Shown here: one piece after another, positions 7,407 to 18,768 of the stretch
Position numbering within the stretch: the stretch's first letter is position 1
How the letters are laid out: every line of letters starts with the position of its first letter
Source of the DNA: Marinomonas sp. SBI8L
Lineage (GTDB): Bacteria > Pseudomonadota > Gammaproteobacteria > Pseudomonadales > Marinomonadaceae
Assembly: GCF_001624705.1 (NCBI RefSeq)
Contig: NZ_JSEO01000005.1
Location: forward strand, 1-64,000
Direction of reading: 5' to 3'
Length of the DNA stretch: 64,000 nucleotides
The notes under the pieces: generated by a model
Database searches by the model: none
What the model was told of the DNA's origin: nothing
Seen by the model: only the letters and a program-made list of their open reading frames with translations
Translations under genes and position numbers: made by a program

Positions 7407-10022
7407 TTACAATTTACTCACGACCCAAGGCTGAACAGATTCTAACGCCTCTGGCAAACCTGCTGGATTATTACCCCCAGCTTGTGCCATATCTGGTCGA
7501 CCGCCCCCACGACCGTCAACCAAAGGTGCTACCATCTTAATTAGATCGCCAGCTTTCACCTTTTTCGTCAACTCTTTAGTAACACCTGCTATCAGACTTA
7601 CTTTTGAATCATTCACACTAGCAAGCAGTACAACACCAGACTCTAGTTTGCTCTTCAACTCATCTAGCATGTCACGCAATGCTTTTGGATCCTCAACATC
7701 AACCTGAGCAACCAATAGCTTACCGCCTTCGATATCAACTGCTTGAGAGGCTAAATCAGAACCAGCTTGAGCAGCCAACTTAGCTTTAATTACATCAAGC
7801 TCTTTTTGTAGTGCTCGATTCTGATCCGAAAGCGCAGTCACTTTCTCGATCATATTGTCTTTATTACCTTTAACCAAAGCTGCCACTTGCTGTACTGACT
7901 TATCGGTTGCACGGGTATAATCAATAGCTACCTTACCTGTGATAGCTTCAATACGACGTACGCCAGCAGCTATACCGCTTTCTGCAACTATTTTGAATAA
8001 ACCAATATCACCGGTACGCTTAACATGAGTACCACCACAAAGCTCAACAGAATAATCGCTACCCATTGTCAATACACGCACTTGGCTATCATACTTTTCA
8101 CCAAACAAGGCCATAGCGCCTTTGGCTTTTGCACTTTCGATATCCATTACTTCAGTAACAACTTCATGGTTAAGGCGAATTTGCTCATTCACCATGTCTT
8201 CGACTTGTTCTATTTCTGCTGCTGTAACACCTTCAAAATGAGAGAAGTCAAAACGTAAACGCTCAGCATCGCACAAAGAGCCTTTTTGATGAACATGATC
8301 ACCAACAACACGGCGCAATGCTTCATGCATCAAATGAGTAGCAGAGTGGTTTAACCCAGTTGCAGCTCGCAGACTGGCATCAACAGCAGCAGTCAAGGTA
8401 TCGCCCACACTCACACTACCTTCACGCAATTCACCATGATGAAGGTGCGTTTTGCCCTGTTTTGTAGTATTGGTAACACTGAAAGCACCATTACCACGAA
8501 GCCAACCTTGGTCACCAACTTGGCCACCAGACTCACCATAGAAAGGAGTTTGTTTTAGAACGATAATGCCAGACTGGCCAGCAGTTAGTGTTTCAACTTT
8601 TTCACCACCTAGAATAAGCGCTTCTACAACACAATCACTTACCAAAGCGTTATAACCTGTGAAGTCTGTATCACCTGCTTCAATTGTGCCTGACATATCC
8701 ATAGTAAATTGGCTTGCGGAACGAGCGCGATTACGCTGTTCTTCCATTGCTTTCTCAAAACCTTCATCATCTATATCAAGGTTTCGCTCACGAGCAACAT
8801 CATTCGTTAAATCGGCAGGAAAACCGTAGGTATCGTATAGCTTAAAGACAGTTTCACCTGAGATTGTTTTCTTATCCCCAAGCTCAGCAATTGCCTCATC
8901 AAGGATACGCATACCTTGCTCAAGTGTTTTTGCGAACTGCTCTTCTTCTTTAAGCAAAATAGCTTGGATACGGTCTGCAAGTTTCGCTAATTCAGGGTAG
9001 GCATCACCCATTTCAACAACCAGAGCAGAAACAAGCGTATTAAAGAAAGCTTGCTTTTGACCTAGCTTGTGTCCGTGACGAATCGCACGACGAACAATAC
9101 GTCTTAACACATAACCACGACCTTCATTAGAAGGCACTATGCCATCAACAATCATAAAGCAGCATGAACGGATATGGTCAGCAATTACACGCAGTGACTG
9201 AGCTTCTAAATCATCAGTTCCAACAGCTTTAGCTGCAGCTTTAATCAGGTTTTGGAACATGTCAATTTCGTAGTTACTATGCACACCCTGCAAGATAGCA
9301 GCGATACGCTCTAAGCCCATACCAGTATCAATGGAAGGCTTAGCTAATGGATTCATATTGCCATCTGCATCACGGTTAAACTGCATGAAAACCACATTCC
9401 AGATTTCAATAAATCTATCGCCATCTTCTTCTGGGGAACCTGGAGGCCCACCCCAAATATGCTCACCATGATCATAAAAAATTTCAGTACAAGGACCACA
9501 AGGGCCTGTATCACCCATCTGCCAGAAATTATCTGAGGCGTAACGAGCACCTTTATTGTCACCAATACGTATGATTCGATCTTCTGGCACTCCGATTTTT
9601 TGAGCCCAGATATCCCATGCTTCATCATCATCAGCATATACAGTGACAAGTAGTTTTTCAGTTGGCAGCTTTAAGACAGAAGTTAGAAACTCCCAAGCAT
9701 ATTTAATCGCATCTTCTTTAAAGTAATCACCAAAACTGAAATTACCCAGCATTTCAAAAAAAGTATGATGACGAGCGGTATAACCTACATTTTCTAGGTC
9801 ATTATGTTTACCACCGGCACGCACACAACGCTGAGAACTTGTTGCTCGTGTGTAGGAACGATCATCAGTACCTAGGAAAACATCTTTAAATTGAACCATA
9901 CCCGCGTTGGTGAACAACAGGGTCGGATCATTTCCTGGGATTAATGAACTTGAGTCAACAACTTGGTGCTGTTTACTCTCGAAATATTTTAGAAATGACT
10001 GGCGTAGCTCTGAACTCTTCAT
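7407..10022 (-). CDS. alaS: Alanyl-tRNA synthetase
   Basis: Charges tRNA-Ala and clears mischarged Ser/Gly-tRNA. The 871 residues are full length. The class II aminoacylation core carries the motif [15 protein letters not shown]. The editing domain has [11 protein letters not shown] (about 556-566), the zinc/editing CGGTHV lies at about 660, and a C-terminal coiled coil plus DHHA1-type domain ([14 protein letters not shown]) ends the protein. The sequence before the ATG (CTCCCCTG) lacks a purine-rich ribosome site, but the N-terminus aligns with the family. Confidence 0.97.
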   Translation of the reverse strand: MKSSELRQSFLKYFESKQHQVVDSSSLIPGNDPTLLFTNAGMVQFKDVFLGTDDRSYTRATSSQRCVRAGGKHNDLENVGYTARHHTFFEMLGNFSFGDYFKEDAIKYAWEFLTSVLKLPTEKLLVTVYADDDEAWDIWAQKIGVPEDRIIRIGDNKGARYASDNFWQMGDTGPCGPCTEIFYDHGEHIWGGPPGSPEEDGDRFIEIWNVVFMQFNRDADGNMNPLAKPSIDTGMGLERIAAILQGVHSNYEIDMFQNLIKAAAKAVGTDDLEAQSLRVIADHIRSCCFMIVDGIVPSNEGRGYVLRRIVRRAIRHGHKLGQKQAFFNTLVSALVVEMGDAYPELAKLADRIQAILLKEEEQFAKTLEQGMRILDEAIAELGDKKTISGETVFKLYDTYGFPADLTNDVARERNLDIDDEGFEKAMEEQRNRARSASQFTMDMSGTIEAGDTDFTGYNALVSDCVVEALILGGEKVETLTAGQSGIIVLKQTPFYGESGGQVGDQGWLRGNGAFSVTNTTKQGKTHLHHGELREGSVSVGDTLTAAVDASLRAATGLNHSATHLMHEALRRVVGDHVHQKGSLCDAERLRFDFSHFEGVTAAEIEQVEDMVNEQIRLNHEVVTEVMDIESAKAKGAMALFGEKYDSQVRVLTMGSDYSVELCGGTHVKRTGDIGLFKIVAESGIAAGVRRIEAITGKVAIDYTRATDKSVQQVAALVKGNKDNMIEKVTALSDQNRALQKELDVIKAKLAAQAGSDLASQAVDIEGGKLLVAQVDVEDPKALRDMLDELKSKLESGVVLLASVNDSKVSLIAGVTKELTKKVKAGDLIKMVAPLVDGRGGGRPDMAQAGGNNPAGLPEALESVQPWVVSKL

Positions 10023-10235
10023 TTTCAGGGGAGACTCTATATTGTTTCTTGGGCGATAAATTTAGTTTTCTCTGACTTTATACAGAGAAAAAGTTAAGAC
10101 AGAAAAGCACAAAATAGTACACGGAAAATACAGTGCTTTTCAAAAGAAACTGAGTGTTTTTGCGTTTTTTTTCATTTATTGCGCTTTTCAGAGCAATAAC
10201 AGGAAAGAACGACTTAAAAAGGCAGGTTTTTCAGA

Positions 10236-10275
10236 TAAAAAGTCTGACTCACTTTTACCTAAAAGAGAGCCAGAC
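10236..10275 (-). terminator. Intrinsic terminator downstream of alr
   Basis: Minus strand: a long hairpin with outer arms GTCTG/CAGAC and inner arms CTTTT/AAAAG around a short AGGT loop, followed by TTTTT. It lies 14 bases past the alr stop and separates alr from alaS. The remaining bases of 10023-10288 are AT-rich upstream sequence of alaS. Confidence 0.75.
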
Positions 10276-10288
10276 AGAAGAAGTGGTG

Positions 10289-11368
10289 TTATTTATGATA
10301 TTGACGCTTCGCTCTACCCGTCATTCGAGTAACAAGCTCGTAAGCAATCGTCGATGAATGGGCTGCAACTTTTTCTACAGGGTTACCTTCCCCCCAAAGA
10401 ATTACCTCATCACCAACTTGAGTTTGAGGCAAAGAAGTCACATCTAACGTAATCATATCCATAGAAACACGCCCAGATATACAGCAAGGATTTTGCTTAA
10501 CTAAAACAGGCGTTTGATGGTCAGCCATACGAGGATAGCCATCACCATACCCGACTGCCACTGTAGCAATTTTACTTTGCCCTTTTGCAACATATGCTCT
10601 GGCGTAACCTACGGCTTCACCATCAGCAATATCTCTAAGGGAGATAACTTGGCTCGTGAGTGTCATCGCAGGCTTTAGGCCTAAGGTTTGCGCACTAATT
10701 TCATCAAAAGGAGAAATACCATAAAGCATAATACCTGGTCGGATCCAACCGCCCTCTGGCAATGCCCATTTAAGTATCGCTGCCGAATTCGCCACACTAA
10801 CTTCTAGCTCAGAAAAAGCGTCATGAGTTTGTTTAAACACATCTAATTGCTCGTGTGTTGCTGGACTATTAAGATCATCAGCACTTGAGAAGTGCGTCAT
10901 CAAAACCAACTCACCTATTCTTTCACAAGACTTCAATTGGGCAACATAAGGCGCAATAGCACTTGGTTGTACACCAAGACGGTGCATACCAGAATCCAAT
11001 TTAAGAAAAACCTTACCTAGCTTAACGCCAGAACTTAAAAAGCCCTCTAGTTGGATTTCATTTTCTATTGCCACCCAGAAATCATAATCTTCACAAACTT
11101 GCCATTCAGAAGCTTCGAAAACGCCTTCTAATAAAAGGATAGGTGATCTGACATTTGCTTCTCGTAATTCGAGGGCTTCTTCAATTGCCGCGACAGCAAA
11201 TGCATCAACAGAGTCATCCAAATACTGAGCGACTTGAGCAGCACCATGTCCATAAGCATTGGCTTTCACAACAGCAAAAGCTTTAGCATTAGGCTGTAAT
11301 TTTTTAGCTAAGTCATAGTTATGCTTTATCGCAGCAAGATTAATATGCGCCGTTAATGGCCTAGCCAT
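10289..11368 (-). CDS. alr: Alanine racemase
   Basis: PLP enzyme that makes D-alanine for peptidoglycan. It has 359 residues. The N-terminal TIM barrel carries the PLP lysine K35 in VVKANAYGHG. The C-terminal beta domain has AVGYGDGYPR, whose first tyrosine region supplies the second catalytic base, and GRVSMDMITLDV. Its position between alaS and recX is unusual compared with the recA-recX-alaS order of pseudomonads. It has its own terminator. The divergent gap to recX is 212 bases, A/T-rich and without a recognisable operator. Confidence 0.96.
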   Translation of the reverse strand: MARPLTAHINLAAIKHNYDLAKKLQPNAKAFAVVKANAYGHGAAQVAQYLDDSVDAFAVAAIEEALELREANVRSPILLLEGVFEASEWQVCEDYDFWVAIENEIQLEGFLSSGVKLGKVFLKLDSGMHRLGVQPSAIAPYVAQLKSCERIGELVLMTHFSSADDLNSPATHEQLDVFKQTHDAFSELEVSVANSAAILKWALPEGGWIRPGIMLYGISPFDEISAQTLGLKPAMTLTSQVISLRDIADGEAVGYARAYVAKGQSKIATVAVGYGDGYPRMADHQTPVLVKQNPCCISGRVSMDMITLDVTSLPQTQVGDEVILWGEGNPVEKVAAHSSTIAYELVTRMTGRAKRQYHK

Positions 11369-11580
11369 CTTTCACCTCATTAATGAACAGGATTACAATC
11401 AAAGTAGACAAAACTATTTTCACATATATTTTGCAGTCATATAATCTCAATATCTTCAACTTTAAAGATGAATAAATTACAAAAAGATATAAATAAAGAA
11501 AATTAAACCAAACGGTGAGATTTTAATTTTCCATTTCTAATGTAACATTCTAATCAAATTAATCTGAGCTAAAAGCAACA

Positions 11581-12039
11581 ATGGATATTCAGGTACAAAT
11601 TAGAGAGTCAGCACTACACATGCTGGCGCGAAGAGAGCAAAGTCAGTCTGAACTAAGACAAAAGCTTCTCTCACGTTTTAAAGAAAACAGTGAAGAGATA
11701 GAAGAAGTTTTGCATAAATTAATTCAAGACAACTATCAGAGCGATCAAAGGTTTTGCGAGTCATATATTCGCTATAAACAACAAAGTGGTTATGGAAAAA
11801 TACGCATATTAGGTGAAATCAAACAAAAAGGGGTAGAGCAGAGCATCATAACCCAAAGTTTTGAAGAAGCAGACTTTGATTGGTTCGAATCAGCTTTTAA
11901 GGTCAAACTCAGTAAGTTTGGCGCTCAAATTAGCAAGGATTATCTGACTAAAGCCAAACAATATCGCTATTTACAATATAGGGGCTTTACATCAGATCAG
12001 ATCAACTATGCCATTCAAGAAGATATAAATGAGGTTTAA
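11581..12039 (+). CDS. recX: RecA regulatory protein RecX
   Basis: RecX binds RecA filaments and inhibits recombinase and coprotease activity. The 152 residues are built of three-helix repeats, with family motifs such as ALHMLARREQSQSELRQKL near the start and RYLQYRGFTSDQINYAI near the end. Unusually it is on the strand opposite recA, 1.8 kb away, with a coiled-coil gene between, so it cannot be made by read-through from recA. No LexA box was seen upstream. Very AT-rich leader; ribosome site weak. Confidence 0.93.
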   Translation: MDIQVQIRESALHMLARREQSQSELRQKLLSRFKENSEEIEEVLHKLIQDNYQSDQRFCESYIRYKQQSGYGKIRILGEIKQKGVEQSIITQSFEEADFDWFESAFKVKLSKFGAQISKDYLTKAKQYRYLQYRGFTSDQINYAIQEDINEV

Positions 12040-12064
12040 CCAGGAGATAGTTAACTACCTCCCC

Positions 12065-13636
12065 TCACAACAAGGAAGATAAGAATTTATCTTCCATTTC
12101 AGCATATTCTTGTTTCATTTTTATCACGCGTTCATCAATTTCAGCAATTTTTTTCTGTAAGTCTGCTGCTTCAGTGGTACCAGCATTATTTCTTTCGAAC
12201 TCTTTTCGCATAGTATTTATTTCAGCTTCTAACTCAGTGTTTGCCTCTTCTAGCTGAATTGAGTCTTGCCTATCAATTGATTCAACCCTTTGGCTTTGTT
12301 GCATCACATACTCAGATAATTCAGCAAGCCTAGTTTGCAGCTCCGCACTCTTTTTTTGCTCTGCTTCCAGCTCAAACTCAAGCATTTCCACAAACATCTC
12401 AGACTCACTCATCATAAGCTTAAATGCCGTGACTTTCTCAGCTAACTCATTTGCATAAGCTTGTGACTCATCATTTAATGGCGCGGCATCCAGCTGCTTC
12501 TCCATATTATTTAAACTGATTTGTTTCTGAGAAAAGATAGATTGCATATTCGCCATCTCACTTTCTTGTGATTGGCTAACCAACTGCAGCTCATAATCTT
12601 TTTCATTCACTAGTCGATCGTGTTTCTGTGCATCTTGACTCAACTTAGCTTTAACCATTTGTAAGCTTTCTAGTTTTAACTCTAAACGAGTGAGTATCTG
12701 CTTTTTATCAGACAGACTTTTTTCTAGTTTCACCACGATAATGTCATAATCAATTTTGTATTTGCTCGACTCTTGCTGCTCTTTTGTCTCTTTTACAATC
12801 GCTTTTAGTTCATTAATCGTATTTGCTTGATATTCTGCAACCGCTTTTAACTCTTCTATTTTATCGCCAAACTCATTCTGCAATGGCGCAATAAAGTCAT
12901 CCAGTTCACTACTATTTAAAAAGAGCTCGAGCGCCAATTGATACTCTTCAGAAGTGTTATCAGGCGCCTCTTTCAACTCTCGGAGCTTAGCCCTAATCGT
13001 GTTTTCAAGTTGATATACTTGAACCAACTCAACCCGCATCTCTGAAAGCTTTAAATCGACCTCAGGCTCAACTTCTAATTCAGACTTGATACGATCAAAC
13101 TTTTCATTCAACTCAGCATTCACACTCATCTTAGACATAAGGAGTTGATTTTTGTGCTCTATGTCTTTATCAATGGCCTGTGCCAAGCTTCTTTGTGCCG
13201 CAATTTTTTTAACGAGTGATTCCAGCATTTCAGAAAACCCACTCTCTTGCGTAAGAGGAATAAACTCCTCAAGCTTTTGATCTATTTCATGCACACTTAC
13301 ATCTTTATTCACTAGCTGAGTTTCTAAGCTTAAGAACAACTCCCAACAATCTAGTATCGCCACCTTTAACCTATCTTGTTCAACCAAAGATTGCCTTAAC
13401 TCATTGACGATAACCTTTTGCTGCTCCAGTAAAGCCAAAACATTTGCTTGCGTTTGTAATTTTGTCTCCGCAGGCTTTGATTCAGTCACAAGATTATCAG
13501 TTTCTGAGTTAGTATCACTTTCTTGTGTATTCTTTCCTTGGTTTTTCTTGGCTGCGATATAGCTCCACAAGGCATAAATAAAAAAGCCCGCCGATAGCAA
13601 TAACAAAACGCCTAAAACAATAATCAATGTTGTCAT
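12065..13636 (-). CDS. Unrecognised membrane-anchored coiled-coil protein
   Basis: I do not recognise the family. The 523-residue product starts with one membrane helix (about residues 3-28, rich in Leu/Ile/Val), then a Lys-rich stretch, a Ser/Thr/Glu-rich linker (about 35-60), and nearly continuous coiled coil to the C-terminus, highly acidic and rich in Glu, Gln, Lys and Leu. No catalytic motif is visible. The likely topology is an N-in anchor with a cytoplasmic rod. It converges with recX (26-base gap) and follows the recA terminator, so it likely has its own promoter at 13637-13776. Confidence 0.85.
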   Translation of the reverse strand: MTTLIIVLGVLLLLSAGFFIYALWSYIAAKKNQGKNTQESDTNSETDNLVTESKPAETKLQTQANVLALLEQQKVIVNELRQSLVEQDRLKVAILDCWELFLSLETQLVNKDVSVHEIDQKLEEFIPLTQESGFSEMLESLVKKIAAQRSLAQAIDKDIEHKNQLLMSKMSVNAELNEKFDRIKSELEVEPEVDLKLSEMRVELVQVYQLENTIRAKLRELKEAPDNTSEEYQLALELFLNSSELDDFIAPLQNEFGDKIEELKAVAEYQANTINELKAIVKETKEQQESSKYKIDYDIIVVKLEKSLSDKKQILTRLELKLESLQMVKAKLSQDAQKHDRLVNEKDYELQLVSQSQESEMANMQSIFSQKQISLNNMEKQLDAAPLNDESQAYANELAEKVTAFKLMMSESEMFVEMLEFELEAEQKKSAELQTRLAELSEYVMQQSQRVESIDRQDSIQLEEANTELEAEINTMRKEFERNNAGTTEAADLQKKIAEIDERVIKMKQEYAEMEDKFLSSLL

Positions 13637-13776
13637 TTAAAACCCAATAAAAATTAAGGAGTATTAAACTAGTGTTTCAAATTAATAGCTTAACTAGATT
13701 TAAAATAGATCATACAGAAATAAAACACACCTTCTTAAAACCATTCAAGTCTGATAACAAATAAAAACAGATAAGC

Positions 13777-13808
13777 AAAAAAAAGGTCGCACTAGGCGAC
13801 CTTTTTTA
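13777..13808 (-). terminator. recA terminator (usable in both directions)
   Basis: The stem is GGTCGC/GCGACC (13785-13801) with a 5-base loop, an A-run before it and a T-run after it on either strand. It lies about 20 bases past the recA stop and isolates recA from the coiled-coil gene. Confidence 0.85.
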
Positions 13809-13826
13809 ACAAACTCAATAGAAAGG

Positions 13827-14882
13827 CTATAGCTTAAGCAAATCACCCTCTTCTTCTTTTGAGTCTTCGGTTTCAGCTGGTAGATCTTTTGGCAATAGTT
13901 GCTCGCGAATCTTACCTTCAATTTCAGTCGCGATTTCTGGATTATCAGAAAGGAATTGAGCAGCATTAGCTTTACCCTGCCCAATTTTGCTACCGTTATA
14001 TGCGTACCAAGCACCAGACTTATCAACAAAGCCTTGTTTAACACCCAAGTCAATAATCTCGCCCATGCGGTAGATACCCGCACCGTACATAATTTGGAAT
14101 TCAGTTTGCTTAAATGGCGGCGCGATTTTGTTTTTAACGACTTTCACGCGGGTTTCATTACCCACCACTTCGTCACCTTGCTTAACACTGCCGATACGGC
14201 GAATATCAAGGCGAACAGAACTATAGAACTTAAGCGCATTACCGCCTGTTGTTGTTTCTGGAGAACCAAACATAACACCGATTTTCATACGGATTTGGTT
14301 AATGAAAACAACAAGGCAGTTAGCATTTTTAATTGAGCCAGTAAGCTTACGCATAGCTTGAGAAAGCAAACGTGCTTGTACACCAACCGATGAGCTACCC
14401 ATTTCGCCTTCAATCTCAGACTTAGGTACCAAGGCTGCAACAGAATCGACAATCACAACATCAACACTGTTAGAACGTACTAGCATGTCAACGATTTCAA
14501 GTGCTTGCTCACCCGTATCAGGCTGAGAGATTAAAAGGTCAGAAATATTTACACCCAGCTTTTCAGCATAACTTGGATCTAGTGCATGCTCGGCATCGAT
14601 AAAAGCACAGGTTTTACCTTGCTTTTGTGCTTCGGCAATAACACTCAAAGTTAGCGTTGTTTTACCTGAAGATTCTGGACCATAGATTTCGCAAATACGA
14701 CCGAAAGGCAAACCACCAGCACCTAGTGCAATGTCCAAGCCTAGAGAACCAGTAGAAACAGTCTCAATGTCTAATTTCGCACCTTCACCCATCTTCATGA
14801 TGGCGCCTTTACCAAACTGACGTTCGATTTGTGAGAGCGCTGCGTCTAACGCTTTTTTCTTGCTATCAGCTATAGATGACAT
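13827..14882 (-). CDS. recA: Recombinase RecA
   Basis: DNA strand exchange and LexA coprotease. It has 351 residues, with Walker A GPESSGKT at 68-75, the L1/L2 DNA-binding loops around [11 protein letters not shown] and [16 protein letters not shown], and the acidic C-terminal tail ([13 protein letters not shown]) typical of the family. A GAAAGG ribosome site precedes the ATG. Regulated by a consensus LexA box at 14961-14976. pncC lies upstream on the same strand, 110 bases away; recX is not adjacent. Confidence 0.98.
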   Translation of the reverse strand: MSSIADSKKKALDAALSQIERQFGKGAIMKMGEGAKLDIETVSTGSLGLDIALGAGGLPFGRICEIYGPESSGKTTLTLSVIAEAQKQGKTCAFIDAEHALDPSYAEKLGVNISDLLISQPDTGEQALEIVDMLVRSNSVDVVIVDSVAALVPKSEIEGEMGSSSVGVQARLLSQAMRKLTGSIKNANCLVVFINQIRMKIGVMFGSPETTTGGNALKFYSSVRLDIRRIGSVKQGDEVVGNETRVKVVKNKIAPPFKQTEFQIMYGAGIYRMGEIIDLGVKQGFVDKSGAWYAYNGSKIGQGKANAAQFLSDNPEIATEIEGKIREQLLPKDLPAETEDSKEEEGDLLKL

Positions 14883-14960
14883 GTTTAAAACCTTTCGAAT
14901 ATTTGAGTAATTTTGTTATGCTGAACTCTAACGCTTTTTTTTCAGGACTTCAACAAAACA

Positions 14961-14976
14961 CTGTACAAAAAAACAG
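14961..14976 (-). promoter_or_regulatory. LexA (SOS) box of recA
   Basis: CTG-N10-CAG with extended arms (CTGT...ACAG), a 16-bp match to the gammaproteobacterial SOS operator, 79 bases upstream of the recA ATG. It lies between pncC and recA, so recA can be induced independently of pncC. Confidence 0.9.
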
Positions 14977-14992
14977 TATTTTTATTTAAGTC

Positions 14993-15517
14993 TTATTTTG
15001 CGTCATTTTCTAGCGACAATAGACCTTGAATCGCGTTTAACAAAGTCAGTTCACGCACTGCGTTTCGATCCCCTGCAAACTGGAAACGCTGCACTAACGC
15101 ACTTTTTCCTTGGTTAACCATTTCCTTGGTTAACCAACCGATATAAACCGTCCCCACTGGCTTCTCATCACTGCCACCACCAGGGCCTGCAACCCCACTT
15201 ACAGCCACACTGACATCGGCACCGTAATTGAGTGCTCCTAAACACATTTGTGCGACCACTTCTTTTGAGACCGCACCAAAATTCTGCAAACTTTGTGCTG
15301 TCACCTTAAGCATTCTTTCTTTAGCAAGATTGTCATAACTAATGAGACCACCAAAAAACCAAGCAGAACTCCCTGCCATTTGTGTGCAACTCGCACCTAT
15401 CAAACCGCCGGTACAAGACTCAGCTGTAATTAACATTTTTTTCTGAGAAGAAAGATGCGCTGCTAGCTTTGCAACTAATCGCTCTATATCCTGCCCTGTC
15501 TCTTTAATTTCCTGCAA
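14993..15517 (-). CDS. pncC: Nicotinamide-nucleotide amidase PncC (CinA C-terminal domain)
   Basis: Deamidates nicotinamide mononucleotide to nicotinate mononucleotide in pyridine-nucleotide salvage. It has 174 residues, the stand-alone CinA-C size. Visible motifs are TAESCTGGLIGA (about 31-42), FGGLISYDNLAKERML and AVSGVAGPGGGSDEKPVGTV. It lies directly upstream of recA on the same strand, the order also found in Pseudomonas, and diverges from mutS with a 114-base gap holding both promoters. Confidence 0.94.
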   Translation of the reverse strand: MQEIKETGQDIERLVAKLAAHLSSQKKMLITAESCTGGLIGASCTQMAGSSAWFFGGLISYDNLAKERMLKVTAQSLQNFGAVSKEVVAQMCLGALNYGADVSVAVSGVAGPGGGSDEKPVGTVYIGWLTKEMVNQGKSALVQRFQFAGDRNAVRELTLLNAIQGLLSLENDAK

Positions 15518-15631
15518 TTTTCACCTCTCATTAATGAAGTTTTAGAATGCTAAAACAAGCGCTTAAACCTATTCGTCTTTTGCCGTAGAATAACGCCCTA
15601 ATTTAAGGATAACAATCGAGCGATTTACACC

Positions 15632-18256
15632 ATGAGTCAAGCGGCAAAAGATAACCACACCCCTATGATGCGTCAATATTTTGGGCTCAAATCACAACAC
15701 CCAAATGAATTACTCTTTTATCGTATGGGTGATTTTTATGAAATCTTTTATGACGACGCTAAAAAAGCCGCTCATCTGTTAGATATTACGCTGACATCAA
15801 GAGGCCACTCTGGTGGGCAACCTATCCCTATGGCAGGTATCCCTTACCACGCTGCAGAGAACTATATTGCTCGATTAGTTCGCATGGGAGAATCCGTTGT
15901 TGTCTGCGAACAAGTCGGAGACCCTGCCACCAGCAAAGGGCCTGTTGAACGCCAAGTTGCTCGCATAGTAACTCCAGGTACTTTAAGTGACGAAGCATTC
16001 CTTGAAGAAAGAAAAGAAAACCTACTTGTTTCCATCGCTTATTTATCTCAAAAGCAAGGCGACATTTACGGCTTTTCTTACTTAGACATGGCCAGTGGAC
16101 GCTTCTCTGTTTTTGAAGTTGAAGGAGTAGATGCCTTTGACAGTGAACTACAACGTTTAGCACCAACAGAAATATTAGTATCCGAAGACTTCCCTAATCG
16201 AAATCTTATCACTTTAGAAAAAGGGGTGCGCGAATTAGGCCCTTGGCACTTTGACTATGAATCTTGCTATCGCCAATTAATTCAACAGTTCGATACTAAA
16301 GACCTAACAGGGTTTGGTTGTGAAGAACTCGGTGCCGCTATCGCTGCTGCCGGTGCGCTACTGCAATACGCAAAAGACACACAACGCTCTGCTCTGCCTC
16401 ATATTCAAGCCATCACACTTGAACACAAGGACGAAAGCGTACAAATAGATGGTGCGACTCGACGCAACCTTGAAATAGATTTAAACCTTTCAGGTAGCAC
16501 TAGCAACACACTAACATCCGTACTGGATCGCTGCTCTTCTCCTATGGGCAGCCGACTCTTAAAGCGTTGGTTACATCAGCCTAGCCGCAACTTGAATATT
16601 ATTAATGCCAGACAAGATGCAGTGCAAAGTTTATTAAATCAATACACTTATGATTTGATCAAACCTGAGCTAAAAGAGGCGGGTGATATTGAGCGTATCC
16701 TTGCTCGTGTTGCACTTGGTTCAGCAAGACCAAGAGACCTTTTAAGGTTACGTTTTGCTCTTGAAGCGATCCCTAAAATCAAACAGTTAATCTCACCGAT
16801 TGAAGATGTGAGGCTAAATGAGCTCAACCAACAGCTTGCACCGCTTCCAGAATTGACCCAAGAGCTTGCGGTGGCCTTAGTTGAGAACCCGCCTTCTGTT
16901 GTCCGTGATGGTGGTATTTTTGCCAAAGGTTATGATGGCGAACTAGATGAATTACAAGCACTGTCAACGAACGCAACTGACTACCTTGCAGAACTTGAGC
17001 AAAGAGAAAAAGACCGCACAGGTATCAACTCACTCAAAGTCGGCTTCAATCGTGTCCATGGTTACTATATTGAAATCAGCCGTCTACATTCAGATCAAGC
17101 ACCTGTTGATTATGTACGTCGCCAGACATTAAAAAATGCTGAACGCTTTATCACACCTGAGCTTAAGACCTTTGAAGACAAAGCACTTAGCGCTAAATCC
17201 AAAGCATTAGCACGAGAGAAAATGCTTTATGAGAAGCTACTCAATACAATTAACCTTGAGCTAATTAAATTACAAACAAGCAGTAATGCATTATCTGAAT
17301 TAGATGTACTGGCTAACTTTGCAGAACGAGCAGAGCGCCATAGATATGTTCGCCCAGTGCTGGCTGACAAACCCGGTATCGAAATCATTGAAGGACGACA
17401 TCCAGTCGTTGAGTCAGTCATTACCGAGCCTTTCATTCCAAACGACTTGGTCATGCACCCTAAGCGTTCATTATTAATGATTACAGGTCCAAACATGGGT
17501 GGTAAATCCACCTATATGAGACAGATTGCACTTATCACTTTGCTTGCCCACACGGGTTGCTTTGTCCCTGCAGAAGCGGCGAACCTTTCTTTAGTTGACC
17601 GTATCTTTACTCGTATGGGCTCCTCTGATGACTTAGCCGGTGGCCGCTCGACCTTCATGGTAGAAATGACGGAAACAGCTAACATACTCAACAATGCGAC
17701 ACCGAAAAGCCTTGTCCTCATGGATGAAGTTGGTCGAGGCACAAGCACCTTCGATGGTTTATCTTTAGCTTGGTCAGCGGTTGATCATCTAGCTAATCAG
17801 GTGAAGTGTAATGTGCTATTTGCGACTCACTACTTCGAATTGACTCTTCTTGCGGACGAGCTTAAAAATGCAGCCAATGTCCACCTGACAGCGACTGAGT
17901 ACGAAGATTCTATTGTCTTCCTGCATAAGGTACATGACGGTGCAGCAAACCAGAGCTATGGACTGCAAGTGGCACAGCTAGCCGGCGTACCAAGAGGTGT
18001 CATTCAAGCCGCGAAAGACAAACTAGCTGAGCTGGAAGCCTCCAGTCAGGATACAACAAATTCAACTAAAACCAGTATTCAAACGCCAAAAGCACATTAC
18101 ACTCAAGCGGCACAAGAACCAGCACCAATGCAGGCAGATTTGTTTGGTTCATCCCTAGATCAAGAGGTAAAAGATAAGCTAACAAATATTGATCTAGATG
18201 AGACAACACCCAAGCAAGCACTAGATGCGCTATACGAACTAAAAGAACTCATTTAA
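15632..18256 (+). CDS. mutS: DNA mismatch repair protein MutS
   Basis: Recognises mismatches and starts methyl-directed repair with MutL. The 874 residues are full length. The N-terminal mismatch-binding domain has [15 protein letters not shown], whose Phe-X-Glu lies slightly downstream of the start (GDFYE). The ATPase has Walker [10 protein letters not shown] near 619-626, Walker [17 protein letters not shown] and the signature [16 protein letters not shown]. The C-terminal beta-clamp/tetramer region follows a low-complexity Ser/Thr/Gln linker. It diverges from pncC and is followed by fdxA. Confidence 0.97.
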   Translation: MSQAAKDNHTPMMRQYFGLKSQHPNELLFYRMGDFYEIFYDDAKKAAHLLDITLTSRGHSGGQPIPMAGIPYHAAENYIARLVRMGESVVVCEQVGDPATSKGPVERQVARIVTPGTLSDEAFLEERKENLLVSIAYLSQKQGDIYGFSYLDMASGRFSVFEVEGVDAFDSELQRLAPTEILVSEDFPNRNLITLEKGVRELGPWHFDYESCYRQLIQQFDTKDLTGFGCEELGAAIAAAGALLQYAKDTQRSALPHIQAITLEHKDESVQIDGATRRNLEIDLNLSGSTSNTLTSVLDRCSSPMGSRLLKRWLHQPSRNLNIINARQDAVQSLLNQYTYDLIKPELKEAGDIERILARVALGSARPRDLLRLRFALEAIPKIKQLISPIEDVRLNELNQQLAPLPELTQELAVALVENPPSVVRDGGIFAKGYDGELDELQALSTNATDYLAELEQREKDRTGINSLKVGFNRVHGYYIEISRLHSDQAPVDYVRRQTLKNAERFITPELKTFEDKALSAKSKALAREKMLYEKLLNTINLELIKLQTSSNALSELDVLANFAERAERHRYVRPVLADKPGIEIIEGRHPVVESVITEPFIPNDLVMHPKRSLLMITGPNMGGKSTYMRQIALITLLAHTGCFVPAEAANLSLVDRIFTRMGSSDDLAGGRSTFMVEMTETANILNNATPKSLVLMDEVGRGTSTFDGLSLAWSAVDHLANQVKCNVLFATHYFELTLLADELKNAANVHLTATEYEDSIVFLHKVHDGAANQSYGLQVAQLAGVPRGVIQAAKDKLAELEASSQDTTNSTKTSIQTPKAHYTQAAQEPAPMQADLFGSSLDQEVKDKLTNIDLDETTPKQALDALYELKELI

Positions 18257-18398
18257 AAGCCAGCATATAAGTAGATTTAATTAAGGTTAGATATATTTTA
18301 AATGGATATCATCTTGCCGCTTAGCTAGCTTAGCAACTAGAATACGAGCAATTTTATTTTAGCGGTAATTTTGCTTACCCACTTGAAGGAGATAGCTT

Positions 18399-18722
18399 AT
18401 GGCTTTCGTCGTAACTGATAACTGTATCCGTTGTAAATACACCGACTGTGTAGAGGTTTGTCCAGTAGATTGTTTTTATGAAGGCCCAAACTTTCTTGCC
18501 ATCAACCCTGACGAATGTATTGACTGCGCCCTATGTGAACCAGAATGCCCAGCATCCGCTATTTTCTCAGAAGATGAGCTACCAGAAGATCAAGAGCACT
18601 TTGTCGAACTAAACGCAGATCTTGCTAACGTTTGGCCTAACATCACAGAAAAGAAAGATGCGCTAGAAGATGCTGCAACCTGGGATGGCGTTGAAGATAA
18701 GCTAGAACATTTAGAGAAGTAA
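18399..18722 (+). CDS. fdxA: Seven-iron ferredoxin FdxA
   Basis: Small electron carrier with one [3Fe-4S] and one [4Fe-4S] cluster. It has 107 residues; ligands lie in [18 protein letters not shown] (N-terminal) and [12 protein letters not shown] (about 40-51). The acidic C-terminal extension matches the Azotobacter/Pseudomonas type. A GAAGGAGAT ribosome site precedes the ATG. It follows mutS by 142 bases and is closed by its own terminator, next to the CsrB-like RNAs. Confidence 0.96.
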   Translation: MAFVVTDNCIRCKYTDCVEVCPVDCFYEGPNFLAINPDECIDCALCEPECPASAIFSEDELPEDQEHFVELNADLANVWPNITEKKDALEDAATWDGVEDKLEHLEK

Positions 18723-18730
18723 AAGCTTAA

Positions 18731-18760
18731 AGTAAGTCTAAACCATTAGACTTACTTTTC
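18731..18760 (+). terminator. fdxA terminator
   Basis: A perfect 12-bp stem, AAGTAAGTCTAA / TTAGACTTACTT, with an ACCA loop and followed by TTTT starts 9 bases past the fdxA stop codon. It ends transcripts that would otherwise run antisense into the CsrB-like RNA. Confidence 0.8.
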
Positions 18761-18768
18761 TCTAGGCA

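Noticed and set aside
13899-14336. 145-codon open frame antisense to recA
   Set aside because: Shadow of a highly conserved gene; no ribosome site or recognisable protein.
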